64,000 nucleotides of DNA from Treponema sp. (GTDB lineage Bacteria; Spirochaetota; Spirochaetia; Treponematales; Breznakiellaceae): positions 1-64,000 of the forward strand of contig JAIRRJ010000069.1 of NCBI GenBank assembly GCA_031256035.1, given 5' to 3'. The notes below the pieces were generated by a model, which worked only from the letters and a program-made list of their open reading frames with translations, was not told the origin of the DNA and did no database searches. How positions within the stretch are numbered: the stretch's first letter is position 1; each line of letters starts with the position of its first letter. The translations under genes were made by a program, and so were the position numbers. This document shows positions 34,469 through 42,729 of this stretch, piece after piece.

Positions 34469-35881
34469 ATGAATATCGAATTTTATTCCCTCGGCGCTGC
34501 CGAAGAAGTTACAGGCTCCAAACATGTGTTTGAGATTGACGGGAAAAGCTATCTGGTTGATTGCGGCGCTTTTCAGGGTTCCAGGGCTGAGGCGGAGAAA
34601 AAAAACCGTGATTTTGGCATTCCGGTTGATCGTATCGACAGCGTTGTTTTAACGCATGGCCATCTCGACCACTGCGGTCTTTTGCCTCTGCTGGTAAAAC
34701 ACGGTTACAAGGGGAACATTTACGCCACCCCGGCAACACGGGATATTGCAAGCCTTATCATGATGGACTCCGCCAACATACAGGCGCGTGACGCAAAGTA
34801 CCTGAAAAGCCAGGCTCAGAAAAAAGGGGAAAAGTTCGACTGGACTCCGCTCTACACCGAACAGGACGCGATTGCGGCGGTCAGCCAGACAATCGGAGTT
34901 TCTTATAACAGACCCATGTACATTGGAGACGGCGTAAATCTGGAATTTCACGATGCGGGGCATATTCTAGGTTCGGCGATGGCTTCCATCACGATCAAAA
35001 AAGGCGGCGAAGAGGTAAACATCCTTGCAACGGGCGACCTTGGGCGCAAGGGGAAACCCATTATCCGCAATCCGGCTGTTCCCGCCGTCCCACCTGATTA
35101 CATTATCCTTGAGAGTACTTACGGCGACCGCCGCCATGATTCCACCGATGACGCAATTCAAAAACTCGCCGACATGGCAAAGCGGACGGTAAAAACAAAA
35201 GGAAAGATTCTGATCCCGTCATTCGCCATAGAGCGTACTCAGGAACTGGTCTTTTATTTCCACCTGCTGGTCGATAAAGGTATAATTCCCGAAATACCAA
35301 TTTTTGTAGATTCGCCCATGGCGACTAACGCAACCACCATTTTCCAGGTGCATCCCGAATGTTACGGTGAGGAAATAAAAGAGGCGTTCATCAAACACCA
35401 CAAAAATCCGTTTGGTTTTAACAGCCTGCACTTTACCACCAGCGTTCAGGAATCAAAGGCACTGAATGATCATGACGGACCGCTCATTATAATTTCCGCA
35501 GATGGAATGTGCGAAGCGGGGCGCATACAGCATCACCTTATTCACAATATCCGCGACCCAAACACCACCATTATGACGGTCGGCTACATGGCGGAAAACA
35601 CTCTGGGGCGCCGCATCCGTAACCGCGAAAGCGAAGTGAAAATCCACGGCGAATGGTTCAAGGTAAAAGCGCAGGTAGAAGAAATCAACGCTTTCAGCGC
35701 CCATGCCGATTATCATGAAATGCTGGAATGGCTCAAGGCGCTGGACACTTCGCGCCTAAAGGGGATTTTCCTGGTACACGGCGAGAAAAAATCTCAAGGC
35801 TTCCTTAAAAAATACTTTGAAGAGAACGGATTCCCGAATGTCCAGATTGTTAAGTACGGGAAAACATACGAACTGAATTGA
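34469..35881 (+). CDS. Metallo-beta-lactamase fold RNase (beta-CASP family)
   Basis: The 470-residue protein begins MNIEFYSLGAAEEVTGSKH and has the metal-binding motif LTHGHLDHCG near residue 60, a second His (HDAGHILGSA), the beta-CASP region (DSPMATNATTIF) and late motifs (EINAFSAHADYHEMLEW, LVHGEKKS). This group includes YSH1/RNase J-like RNA-processing nucleases. The frame is open 18 codons further upstream, but conservation starts at this ATG, which fits with the promoter that ends seven bases before it. It is followed directly by folC. Confidence 0.9.
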   Translation: MNIEFYSLGAAEEVTGSKHVFEIDGKSYLVDCGAFQGSRAEAEKKNRDFGIPVDRIDSVVLTHGHLDHCGLLPLLVKHGYKGNIYATPATRDIASLIMMDSANIQARDAKYLKSQAQKKGEKFDWTPLYTEQDAIAAVSQTIGVSYNRPMYIGDGVNLEFHDAGHILGSAMASITIKKGGEEVNILATGDLGRKGKPIIRNPAVPAVPPDYIILESTYGDRRHDSTDDAIQKLADMAKRTVKTKGKILIPSFAIERTQELVFYFHLLVDKGIIPEIPIFVDSPMATNATTIFQVHPECYGEEIKEAFIKHHKNPFGFNSLHFTTSVQESKALNDHDGPLIIISADGMCEAGRIQHHLIHNIRDPNTTIMTVGYMAENTLGRRIRNRESEVKIHGEWFKVKAQVEEINAFSAHADYHEMLEWLKALDTSRLKGIFLVHGEKKSQGFLKKYFEENGFPNVQIVKYGKTYELN

Positions 35882-35891
35882 GGACTTTTCT

Positions 35892-37310
35892 CTGAGTAAC
35901 AAAAATTCATTTTCTTCTTCCGCCGGTGTATTTTCGTGGCTGTCTAAATTTATCAACCTTGAGCGCGGGCATTTTGCAACGAAGTTTCCCGCGCAGAAAG
36001 TAAAAAGCTTCCGCCTTGACCGGATGGAATTCCTGACGGAACTTGCCGGTCATCCTGAGCAATGCGCGCCTTGCATCCACATAGCCGGTTCCAAGGGGAA
36101 AGGATCAGTTACGGGAATGATAACCGCAATGCTTGAAGCAGACGGACGGCGCGTTGGTCGCTACATGTCGCCCCATGTCGCGGATATTCGGGAAAGGCTT
36201 TGCCTGGGAAATTCATTTTTCGATGAAGAAATGTACCGCGCCGCGGGCGATGAACTGCTGGAAATCACAGAGGTGCGGCTTCCGGCAGCAAAGAACGTTC
36301 TGTTTGATCCCGCAAATGAAGATGGTGAAGCGCCCACTTATTTTGAACTATTGACGCTCTATTTTTTTCTTTGCGCAAGATATGCAAACTGCGATGCAAT
36401 GGTTGTGGAAACCGGCATGGGTGGGCGGCTGGATTGTACCAATGTGGTCGAGCCTCTGGTCAGTGTAATAACCATAATCGAATTGGAGCACACTGCTTTT
36501 TTAGGGAATACCATCGTGGCTGTGGCGGGGGAAAAAGCGGGAATTATCAAGCAAGGCAAGCCGCTGATTTTGGCAAAGCAGAGCGAAGAAGCGCTTGAAG
36601 TTTTCAGGAAAAAGGCGGAAGAAAAACAAAGCCCGCTTTTTTATTTTCCGGAGATCGCGGAACTTTCCAATCTAAAAATCAACCCCTGCGGAACGGATTT
36701 TACTCTCTCTTTCAGAGAACCGAACCTGCAAACTCTCTCAGCGCCGCTTAGTCTTTCAATCCCGATACCCGGCAAGGTTCAAGCTGAAAATGCCGCTCTT
36801 GCCATTGCCGCCATTAAAACCGCGTTTCCCGGCATTGGAGAAGCGGCTATCCGCCGGGGATTGGAAGGGACGAGTCTTCCCGCCCGCTTTGAAAGAATCG
36901 TCGAATCGCCGCCGTTCATCATTGACGGCGCACACACACCGGAAAGCCTCGCCTTGTGTGTTGAAACCTTCTGCTCGCTTTTCGGCGAAGGAGGTATCCT
37001 CATCTTCGGCTGCGCCGCGGACAAGGACGCTGCGACAATGGCGCAAATCGCGCTTACCCATTTTTCAAAAATAATCATCACCACTCCGGGAACTTTCAAA
37101 ATAAGCGATCCCGATCATGTTTACGAAACATTTGCCACGATAGACAGGGAAAAGACGCTGCTGGTAAAAGACACGCAGGAAGCAGTCCGGCAAGCGTGGG
37201 AGTTGTCGCGCATTTTGCAACGAAGTTACCCGCGCAGGGAGAATCTTCCTGTTTTGGGAACGGGGTCATTTTATCTTGCGGCTGAAATCAGAAAAGTCTT
37301 TAAGACTTAA
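35892..37310 (+). CDS. folC: Folylpolyglutamate synthase / dihydrofolate synthase, with two repeat insertions and probable CTG start
   Basis: The protein has the ATP-binding motif HIAGSKGKGSV, then VVETGMGGRLDCTNVV and FIIDGAHTPES, and ends with PVLGTGSFYLAAEI, all typical of FolC, which adds glutamates to folates. The first ATG (36024) lies after the conserved N-terminal block: upstream codons read FINLERG and, after an insertion, FRLDRM, matching other FolC proteins. The only suitable in-frame start is CTG 35892, with GAGG eight bases upstream; the frame closes at 35874. Two dispersed repeats are translated, HFATKFPAQ near the N-terminus and ILQRSYPRR near the C-terminus. The gene follows the nuclease gene closely and overlaps convergent ricT by 11 bases. 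Confidence 0.85.
   Translation: MSNKNSFSSSAGVFSWLSKFINLERGHFATKFPAQKVKSFRLDRMEFLTELAGHPEQCAPCIHIAGSKGKGSVTGMITAMLEADGRRVGRYMSPHVADIRERLCLGNSFFDEEMYRAAGDELLEITEVRLPAAKNVLFDPANEDGEAPTYFELLTLYFFLCARYANCDAMVVETGMGGRLDCTNVVEPLVSVITIIELEHTAFLGNTIVAVAGEKAGIIKQGKPLILAKQSEEALEVFRKKAEEKQSPLFYFPEIAELSNLKINPCGTDFTLSFREPNLQTLSAPLSLSIPIPGKVQAENAALAIAAIKTAFPGIGEAAIRRGLEGTSLPARFERIVESPPFIIDGAHTPESLALCVETFCSLFGEGGILIFGCAADKDAATMAQIALTHFSKIIITTPGTFKISDPDHVYETFATIDREKTLLVKDTQEAVRQAWELSRILQRSYPRRENLPVLGTGSFYLAAEIRKVFKT
35963..35995 (+). repeat. Dispersed in-gene repeat, copy 5 (with terminal inverted repeats)
   Basis: This copy shows the extended form: GCGCGGG (35963-35969), a core ATTTTGCAACGAAGTTT and CCCGCGC (35988-35994), so the ends are 7-bp inverted repeats. 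It interrupts the conserved FolC N-terminal motif between ERG and the segment FRLDRM. Confidence 0.85.
37212..37236 (+). repeat. Dispersed in-gene repeat, copy 6
   Basis: ATTTTGCAACGAAGTTACCC followed by GCGCA, preceded by CGCG. It is read in another frame than copy 5 and yields ILQRSYPRR close to the FolC C-terminus. Confidence 0.8.
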
Positions 37311-38235
37311 TGCGCCAATGATTATCTGTGCGTTCTAACTGCGAAGACGCAACGGTCATCTGGCGGCCATCGTCCGTAGAGAGTTTAACCTGCCCCACAA
37401 CCAAATTGACCTCGGCAACCTTCCATGATTCGTTATCATGGTGTATTCGCGTGCCTTCCTGTGGAACAAGGCGCTGCTGCTCGCTGTAAAAACCGTATTC
37501 GTAATAGAGGCAGCATAGCAGCCGTCCGCAGGGACCGGAAATTTTCATTGAATTGAGTGAAAGTTTTTGATCCTTTGCCATTTTGATTGAAACCGGCTTG
37601 AGTTTATCAGAGATACAATGGCAGCAATAACCGCGTCCGCATACTCCAAGGCCGCCTGTAACCCTGGCTTCATCGCGCACGCCAATCTGGCGAAGTTCAA
37701 TCCGCATTTTAAAAACACTCACTAAGTCTTTTACCAGTTCCCGGAAATCGACTCTGTTATCAGCGGTAAAAAAAAAGAGTATCTTTGGCTCTTCCAAAAG
37801 GTAATGTACAAGTACCAGCTTCATTTCCAGTTTATGATTTTCAATCTTTTGCTTGCAAATATTGAACGCTTCTTTCTCAAGTCCCCGGTTGTTACACGAT
37901 TTTTCCATGTCTTCCGGTGTCGCTGCGCGTACAATCCAGGCAATTTCGGAAACCGGCGGAGTTTTGCCCCGGACAGAGCCGATCACCTGCGCCAGATCTC
38001 TGCCATAACGCGTAGGCACGATAACCATTGTGCCAGGGCTGAGGTTGTCTTCCCGGTATACAGCAAGGAATGTTTCGTGGGAATAAAAAAGACGCAGCCT
38101 GTAAATGGGCGTATCGGGAGCAATGGACTCAATTCCCGCATCCGCACCGGTAATAATATTCCGCTCTTTAGGTTCGTCTTCAAGACCGGATATATCATCA
38201 TCTTCTATATTTTCATAATCGTTAAAATCGTTCAT
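37300..38235 (-). CDS. ricT: PSP1-domain protein, RicT/YaaT family
   Basis: The 311-residue protein carries the PSP1 domain (SPGTMVIVPTRYGRDLAQVIG ... PKILFFFTADNRVDFRELVKD) and the cysteine cluster of RicT: GVCGRGYCCHC and SGPCGRLLCCLYYE, which in the Bacillus Ric complex binds an iron-sulfur cluster. An acidic N-terminal 30 residues and a C-terminal ~45-residue segment flank the domain. RicT works with YlbF/YmcA in RNase Y control; those partners are not in view, but a YaaR-like gene is adjacent as in Bacillus. Confidence 0.88.
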   Translation of the reverse strand: MNDFNDYENIEDDDISGLEDEPKERNIITGADAGIESIAPDTPIYRLRLFYSHETFLAVYREDNLSPGTMVIVPTRYGRDLAQVIGSVRGKTPPVSEIAWIVRAATPEDMEKSCNNRGLEKEAFNICKQKIENHKLEMKLVLVHYLLEEPKILFFFTADNRVDFRELVKDLVSVFKMRIELRQIGVRDEARVTGGLGVCGRGYCCHCISDKLKPVSIKMAKDQKLSLNSMKISGPCGRLLCCLYYEYGFYSEQQRLVPQEGTRIHHDNESWKVAEVNLVVGQVKLSTDDGRQMTVASSQLERTDNHWRIKS

Positions 38236-38241
38236 ATTTAC

Positions 38242-38781
38242 CTACTGTAACAAGTCTATCAAAAGACCGCGGATTTCCTCAAGACGGGAAGTCAGTTCAA
38301 GCTGACGCGCCTGGCTGGAAAGAAGCATAGCCGCCAAATCTTCCAGTTTTTTATCAATTACCTGAATTTTTGTATACTGTTTTTGTGACATCGCATCGGG
38401 TGTTCCACGGTGGCCGGAAAATCCCGGCCTTAAAAATTTAGGTATTCCTTTTTCATGTTCAAGATCATAACTGTTCTGCACTACATAATGAATAAAATTC
38501 CGCACCGCCTGCTTGTAAAGTATTATCTCTTCAGGAAAAGGCCGATTTTGCAATGTATCACCGGCGCTGCGAACTTCATCCATCAATAAATCAAGTGTCT
38601 CGTTTGATACGGGAAATTCCCGCAAAGGACCAAGATCATCCGCTGTCTTGCTGCGGACATCGTCCAGGAGCCGGGAAAATTCCGTTTTTCGGACGCCTTT
38701 TGTTTTTTTCTCATCCTTCACCTGGGAATAGGCGGAAGGATTCATGTATACGGAAGGATCGATATGTTCAACTTTAGCCAT
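38242..38781 (-). CDS. YaaR-family (DUF327) protein
   Basis: The 179-residue product fits DUF327/YaaR: KTEFSRLLDDVRSK ... LDLLMDEVRSAGD ... FPEEIILYKQAVRNFIHYVV. ATG 38781 (MAKVEHIDPSVYMN) is chosen because it overlaps the bactofilin stop by eight bases and starts the conserved part; the open frame upstream is the bactofilin gene in another phase. YaaR homologues are encoded next to RicT (YaaT) in Bacillus. The function is unknown. The protein is helical with a C-terminal coiled coil. Confidence 0.8.
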   Translation of the reverse strand: MAKVEHIDPSVYMNPSAYSQVKDEKKTKGVRKTEFSRLLDDVRSKTADDLGPLREFPVSNETLDLLMDEVRSAGDTLQNRPFPEEIILYKQAVRNFIHYVVQNSYDLEHEKGIPKFLRPGFSGHRGTPDAMSQKQYTKIQVIDKKLEDLAAMLLSSQARQLELTSRLEEIRGLLIDLLQ

Positions 38782-39205
38782 GGGTTTTTGAAAAAACGGG
38801 CAGAGCTGATTTGATGCCTTGCGCATCACGGTACTCGGACATTGTCTTTGCCCAGCTTTCATCGCAGGGACAGACCTTGATTTTTCCGTGGATAAGGCAG
38901 CCATCATCCGCCTGAATGCGGCGGGTAATTATGTCGCCGATTACAAGGCCGGAAGAAAGAATAACCAAATGACCGTCCGCGACAACATTGCCGTAGACAA
39001 CGCCGCCAATGGTAATATTGGTGCCGGAAATGTTGCTTTTCATCCGCGCCCGCTCCCCAATCACTACCCTGCCCTTTGCCCTCACATCACCCCGGATACT
39101 GCCGTCAATGCGGGTAAAACCTCCGGATTCAATATCCCCTGTGAGGCTGGTGTTTGGTCCTATTATAGTGTTTATAGAAAAATCACCGCGTCTGTCTTGA
39201 GCCAT
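38774..39205 (-). CDS. Bactofilin
   Basis: The 143-residue protein has the bactofilin beta-helical repeats: NTIIGPNTSLTGDIESGG, RIDGSIRGDVRAKGRVVIGE, GVVYGNVVADGHLVILSSG. Bactofilins polymerise into cytoskeletal filaments that shape cells or localise wall enzymes. A C-terminal extension of ~35 residues (KVCPCDESWAKTMSEYRDA) is not conserved. The M23 peptidase gene lies eight bases upstream, the usual partner of bactofilins. Confidence 0.9.
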   Translation of the reverse strand: MAQDRRGDFSINTIIGPNTSLTGDIESGGFTRIDGSIRGDVRAKGRVVIGERARMKSNISGTNITIGGVVYGNVVADGHLVILSSGLVIGDIITRRIQADDGCLIHGKIKVCPCDESWAKTMSEYRDAQGIKSALPVFSKTHG

Positions 39206-39213
39206 ACGCCGGG

Positions 39214-40245
39214 CTAACGTCCCTGTTTGGCAATGCTGGAACGAATATTGATATATTTATAAGGATCGACAACATCAGAACCTACATGAACTTCATAATG
39301 CAGATGAGGACCGGTAGAAAGACCGGTACTTCCGATATAGCCGATAACCTCATTCTGCTGAACACGCTGTCCGACCTTTGCCCTGAAAGACTGTAAATGC
39401 GCATAACGGGTATAATAGCCATGTTTATGTTTGATGATTATATAATTGCCGAAATCACGGTCGTATTCGGCGGTTACAACCTGCCCGTCAGCGGTCGCCA
39501 CTATGGGATCGCCTGAACGGTAAGTGGCAATGTCGATTCCTTTGTGAATATAATATTGACCGGTAAAGGGATTTACGTTCTGTCCGAAGAACATGGTAAT
39601 GACACCCTGTCCGTTTTTTACAGGCCAGACACTGGGAATCTCGGTAAGAAGAACACTGTGGGAGTTCAGAAGGCCGCCTATCTCTTTTACAGAACCTACG
39701 GCCTGTGAAAGATAAGCCGTAAGCCGGCGCACATCATCGACTTCACGTAAGAGACCATCCGGCGTTTCTCTGATATTTAGAAAAGAATTTAAATCCCCGG
39801 AGACATTTGGAGTTCTGCTGCTTTTATTATCAGCGTCCAGAGCGGAAAGTGATCCTGAAAGAGCGCTCTCAAAATTCCGGGCTGCCATGAGAAGCAAGGC
39901 TGTCTCATCCCGCAGTTGATCAAGCGACGCCTGCGCATCTTTTAAACGCCCGTCTTTACTGACAAGTTCAGAATTGATACCGCTGTAAGAAGTGCCATAC
40001 ATGAAAAACACACCGCAAATACCAGCCACTACCAACAGAGAACAAAAAAGTGAAATCACATTTACATGGAGATTGTAGACTCTTTTCTCTGAATGAGGAA
40101 CAAAAACAATTGTATAACGCCGGGTAAGGAACCTTCCTAAACCTTTAAAGATGTCAATGATAAAAAAAACCGCGATTATGGCGGCGTTTTTCACCTTTTG
40201 CACAAGTTTATTTTCCAAGCGCTTATATTCATGTACCGAGGCCAT
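39214..40245 (-). CDS. M23 (LytM-type) metallopeptidase, membrane-anchored
   Basis: The 343-residue protein has a short cytoplasmic N-terminus, a membrane segment (residues about 63-85, VNVISLFCSLLVVAGICGVFF), a coiled-coil region (about 90-200) and a C-terminal LytM domain with the zinc ligands in YIHKGIDIA and GPHLHYEVHVG. It should cut peptidoglycan peptide bridges in the periplasm. A bactofilin partner is encoded directly downstream, so the pair probably localises wall hydrolysis in building cell shape. Confidence 0.92.
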   Translation of the reverse strand: MASVHEYKRLENKLVQKVKNAAIIAVFFIIDIFKGLGRFLTRRYTIVFVPHSEKRVYNLHVNVISLFCSLLVVAGICGVFFMYGTSYSGINSELVSKDGRLKDAQASLDQLRDETALLLMAARNFESALSGSLSALDADNKSSRTPNVSGDLNSFLNIRETPDGLLREVDDVRRLTAYLSQAVGSVKEIGGLLNSHSVLLTEIPSVWPVKNGQGVITMFFGQNVNPFTGQYYIHKGIDIATYRSGDPIVATADGQVVTAEYDRDFGNYIIIKHKHGYYTRYAHLQSFRAKVGQRVQQNEVIGYIGSTGLSTGPHLHYEVHVGSDVVDPYKYINIRSSIAKQGR

Positions 40246-40322
40246 TCCAACTCCTGTGAATATCTATATATAATACGAAGATCGGCTGGATTTGTCAAGT
40301 AAAAAAGGTATTTTTTCCCTTT

Positions 40323-40856
40323 TTACACCCCTTTATATCCAAATTGTATAGCTTGCACATTCATCGGAACAAACTGATGTTTGTCAGCCGGGAAAAATTG
40401 CTTCAAAATATCTTCAATTTGCCCAAGTGAAAGCGCGCCGGTTAGCTTTGCCATTGCCCCAAGCGCAACCATGTTGGCAAAACGGACATTGCCAATTCGT
40501 TCCGCGATGCCGTTTGCCTCGATTTTAACGATCTTTATGTCACTCCGTCTTGGGTTTTCCTTAACCAAGCTTGCATTTATCAGTAAAAGCCCGTTTTCTT
40601 TGACCATTTCCTCGCAAAGGGGCAGAGAATCTCTGTTCATTACCAACGCCGAGTCGGGTTTGGTAACCAAAGGACTGGCAATTTCATCATCAGAGATAAT
40701 TACGCTGGCGCGGGTGATGCCGCCGCGCTTTTCAGCCCCGTAAAAGGGATAAAACGTGACATTTTTGCCCTCATGCATGGCAAAATAGACCCAAATTTGC
40801 CCCATTGAGACAATGCCCTGCCCGCCGAATCCGGCAAATAGTGTTTTTTCGGTCAT
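40323..40856 (-). CDS. 2-oxoacid:ferredoxin oxidoreductase, gamma subunit
   Basis: The 177-residue protein starts TLFAGFGGQGIVSMGQI, the glycine-rich signature of the gamma domain, and contains YGAEKRGGITRASVIIS. It is the last gene of a four-gene operon encoding delta, alpha, beta and gamma subunits in that order. Its start overlaps the beta-subunit stop (ATGA). Such enzymes reversibly decarboxylate 2-oxoacids with CoA and ferredoxin, and are sensitive to oxygen. Confidence 0.92.
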   Translation of the reverse strand: MTEKTLFAGFGGQGIVSMGQIWVYFAMHEGKNVTFYPFYGAEKRGGITRASVIISDDEIASPLVTKPDSALVMNRDSLPLCEEMVKENGLLLINASLVKENPRRSDIKIVKIEANGIAERIGNVRFANMVALGAMAKLTGALSLGQIEDILKQFFPADKHQFVPMNVQAIQFGYKGV

Positions 40857-41617
40857 TTTGCGCCCCCTGCTGTATCGAGCGTATTTTTAATTTCCCCAAG
40901 CGGGTACACGGGGATCATGTTCTTTTCCAGCCATTCAACCGAAGGAACAGGTTCCATACCCCAATTGGTCGGGCAGGGAGAAAGAACCTCTACCATTGTA
41001 AAACCTTTGCCGGAAAGCTGCGCTTCAAATGCCTTTTTTATGTACTGCCGGGTTTTGCGGACATTTGCCGCATTGTTGACCGCACCGCGGGCAATATAAC
41101 GGGTTCCGTCTAGCGAGGCAAGCAGTTCGCAAACGCGGATGGGATAGCCCATGCCGGCGGCATCGGGATCGCGGCCGTTGGGGGCGGTTGTCGCCTTTTG
41201 CCCAACGAGAGTGGTGGGCGCCATCTGACCGCTGGTCATGCCGTAAATTGCGTTATTAACAAAAATTGTGGTAAATTTTTCACCGCGGTTTGCCGCATGG
41301 ATTATTTCGGCAGTACCGATTGCCGCCAAGTCGCCGTCCCCCTGATAACATATCACAAGATGATCGGGCAATACTCGCTTAACGCCGGTGGCTGCGGCGG
41401 GAGTTCTGCCATGAGGGGGCTGCACCGAGTCTAAATCAAAATACCGGTCTGCGAAAATAGCGCAGCCCACCGGATTGATAAGTACCGTTTTTTCCCGTAT
41501 CCCCAATTCATCAATAACTTCAGCGACAAGCCTGTGAATAACCCCATGACCGCAGCCTTCACAATACTTGGTGGGGTTTTTGCATAAACTGTCAGGGTAA
41601 TGGTTTAACTGTTTCAT
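40853..41617 (-). CDS. 2-oxoacid:ferredoxin oxidoreductase, beta subunit (thiamine diphosphate binding)
   Basis: The 254-residue protein has the family pattern CEGCGHGVIHRLVAEVI, the thiamine diphosphate motif GDGDLAAIGTAEIIHAANRG and NNAIYGMTSGQMAPTT. The closest type is the 2-oxoglutarate or 3-methyl-2-oxobutanoate enzyme; sequence alone does not settle the substrate. It follows the alpha gene after two bases. Confidence 0.92.
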   Translation of the reverse strand: MKQLNHYPDSLCKNPTKYCEGCGHGVIHRLVAEVIDELGIREKTVLINPVGCAIFADRYFDLDSVQPPHGRTPAAATGVKRVLPDHLVICYQGDGDLAAIGTAEIIHAANRGEKFTTIFVNNAIYGMTSGQMAPTTLVGQKATTAPNGRDPDAAGMGYPIRVCELLASLDGTRYIARGAVNNAANVRKTRQYIKKAFEAQLSGKGFTMVEVLSPCPTNWGMEPVPSVEWLEKNMIPVYPLGEIKNTLDTAGGAK

Positions 41618-41619
41618 AA

Positions 41620-42729
41620 TTATTTCCCCAAAATCCTTTTTGCTTCGGCAAGCACTTCTTCTTCCGTGGGAATTATCCCGCCGGAATGTCCCAGTAGATG
41701 AACCTTGGGGAGCGGACAGTATGAACTAAAAAAAACAGCTTCATATACCGAAAGCTTTACATCTTCCACTAACTGTCCAAGGCTCATTTCGATGGTGAGA
41801 ATGGACTTCCCCTGTATAGCAATGCGTCCAAGCGCCTGATACGGGAACGGCCACAGGGTGATTGGCCTGAAAATGCCGAGTTTAATCCCCTGTTTTTCGG
41901 CAAGTTTTCTCGCTTCCATGCAGACTCGGGCGGAAATACCGTATGCGACCAGAACCACGTCGGCATCGGCACAACTAATATCCTCATAGCGTGTTTCGGC
42001 AGCTTTTACTGTCTCATAGCGGGTAAAACGGGCTTTGGTAACTTCTTCCAACTCGTCCGGCTTTATGTGAATTGAGGTAACGTGACGGGCGGCTTTGCGC
42101 CCTTCAACAGCCGCCCTCGTGTACATTTTACCTGATGTCCAGTCCCGCTGAGGCAATTCTGACAGGGGCTTTTCAGGCGGAAACACAATACCGCTTTCCA
42201 TCATCTGACCAATCATGCCGTCAATCTGCACAATCACCGGCATGCGGTACTTGTCCGCCAGATCAAAAGCAAGGCAGGTTAAATCAACGCTTTCCTGCAC
42301 ACCTTTGGGCGCCAGCACGATACAATGGTAGTCACCGTGGCCTCCTCCCCGTGTAGACTGAAAATAATCGCTCTGTGCGGGGGAAATAGAACCCAACCCG
42401 GGACCGCCCCGGACTACGTTTACCACCACCATAGGAACATCGGCGCCCGCGGCATAGGAAATCCCTTCCTGTTTCAAACTCATGCCGGGGCTTGAAGAAC
42501 TGGTCATCGCCCGCGCCCCCGCACAGGAAGCGCCGTAAACCATGTTTATCGCCCCAATTTCGCTTTCCGCCTGAATAAACACCCTGCCCTTTTCCAGCAT
42601 GTGTTTTGCCATATAGGCAATCAATTCGTTCTGCGGGGTTATGGGGTAGCCAAAATAGGCGGTACAGCCGGCACGGATAGCCGCCTCGGCAATTGCTTCA
42701 TTTCCATTTATTAAAATCTTTTCGTTCAT
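41620..42729 (-). CDS. 2-oxoacid:ferredoxin oxidoreductase, alpha subunit
   Basis: The 369-residue protein has GNEAIAEAAIRAGCTAYFGYPITPQNEL at its start and GARAMTSSSSPGMSLKQEG, both typical of the VorB/KorA-type alpha chain. It binds the substrate side of the thiamine cofactor. Start overlaps the delta stop (ATGA). With the separate ferredoxin-type subunit, the gene order and sizes fit a four-subunit VOR/KOR complex. The segment includes FDLADKYRMPVIVQIDGMIG. Confidence 0.92.
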   Translation of the reverse strand: MNEKILINGNEAIAEAAIRAGCTAYFGYPITPQNELIAYMAKHMLEKGRVFIQAESEIGAINMVYGASCAGARAMTSSSSPGMSLKQEGISYAAGADVPMVVVNVVRGGPGLGSISPAQSDYFQSTRGGGHGDYHCIVLAPKGVQESVDLTCLAFDLADKYRMPVIVQIDGMIGQMMESGIVFPPEKPLSELPQRDWTSGKMYTRAAVEGRKAARHVTSIHIKPDELEEVTKARFTRYETVKAAETRYEDISCADADVVLVAYGISARVCMEARKLAEKQGIKLGIFRPITLWPFPYQALGRIAIQGKSILTIEMSLGQLVEDVKLSVYEAVFFSSYCPLPKVHLLGHSGGIIPTEEEVLAEAKRILGK

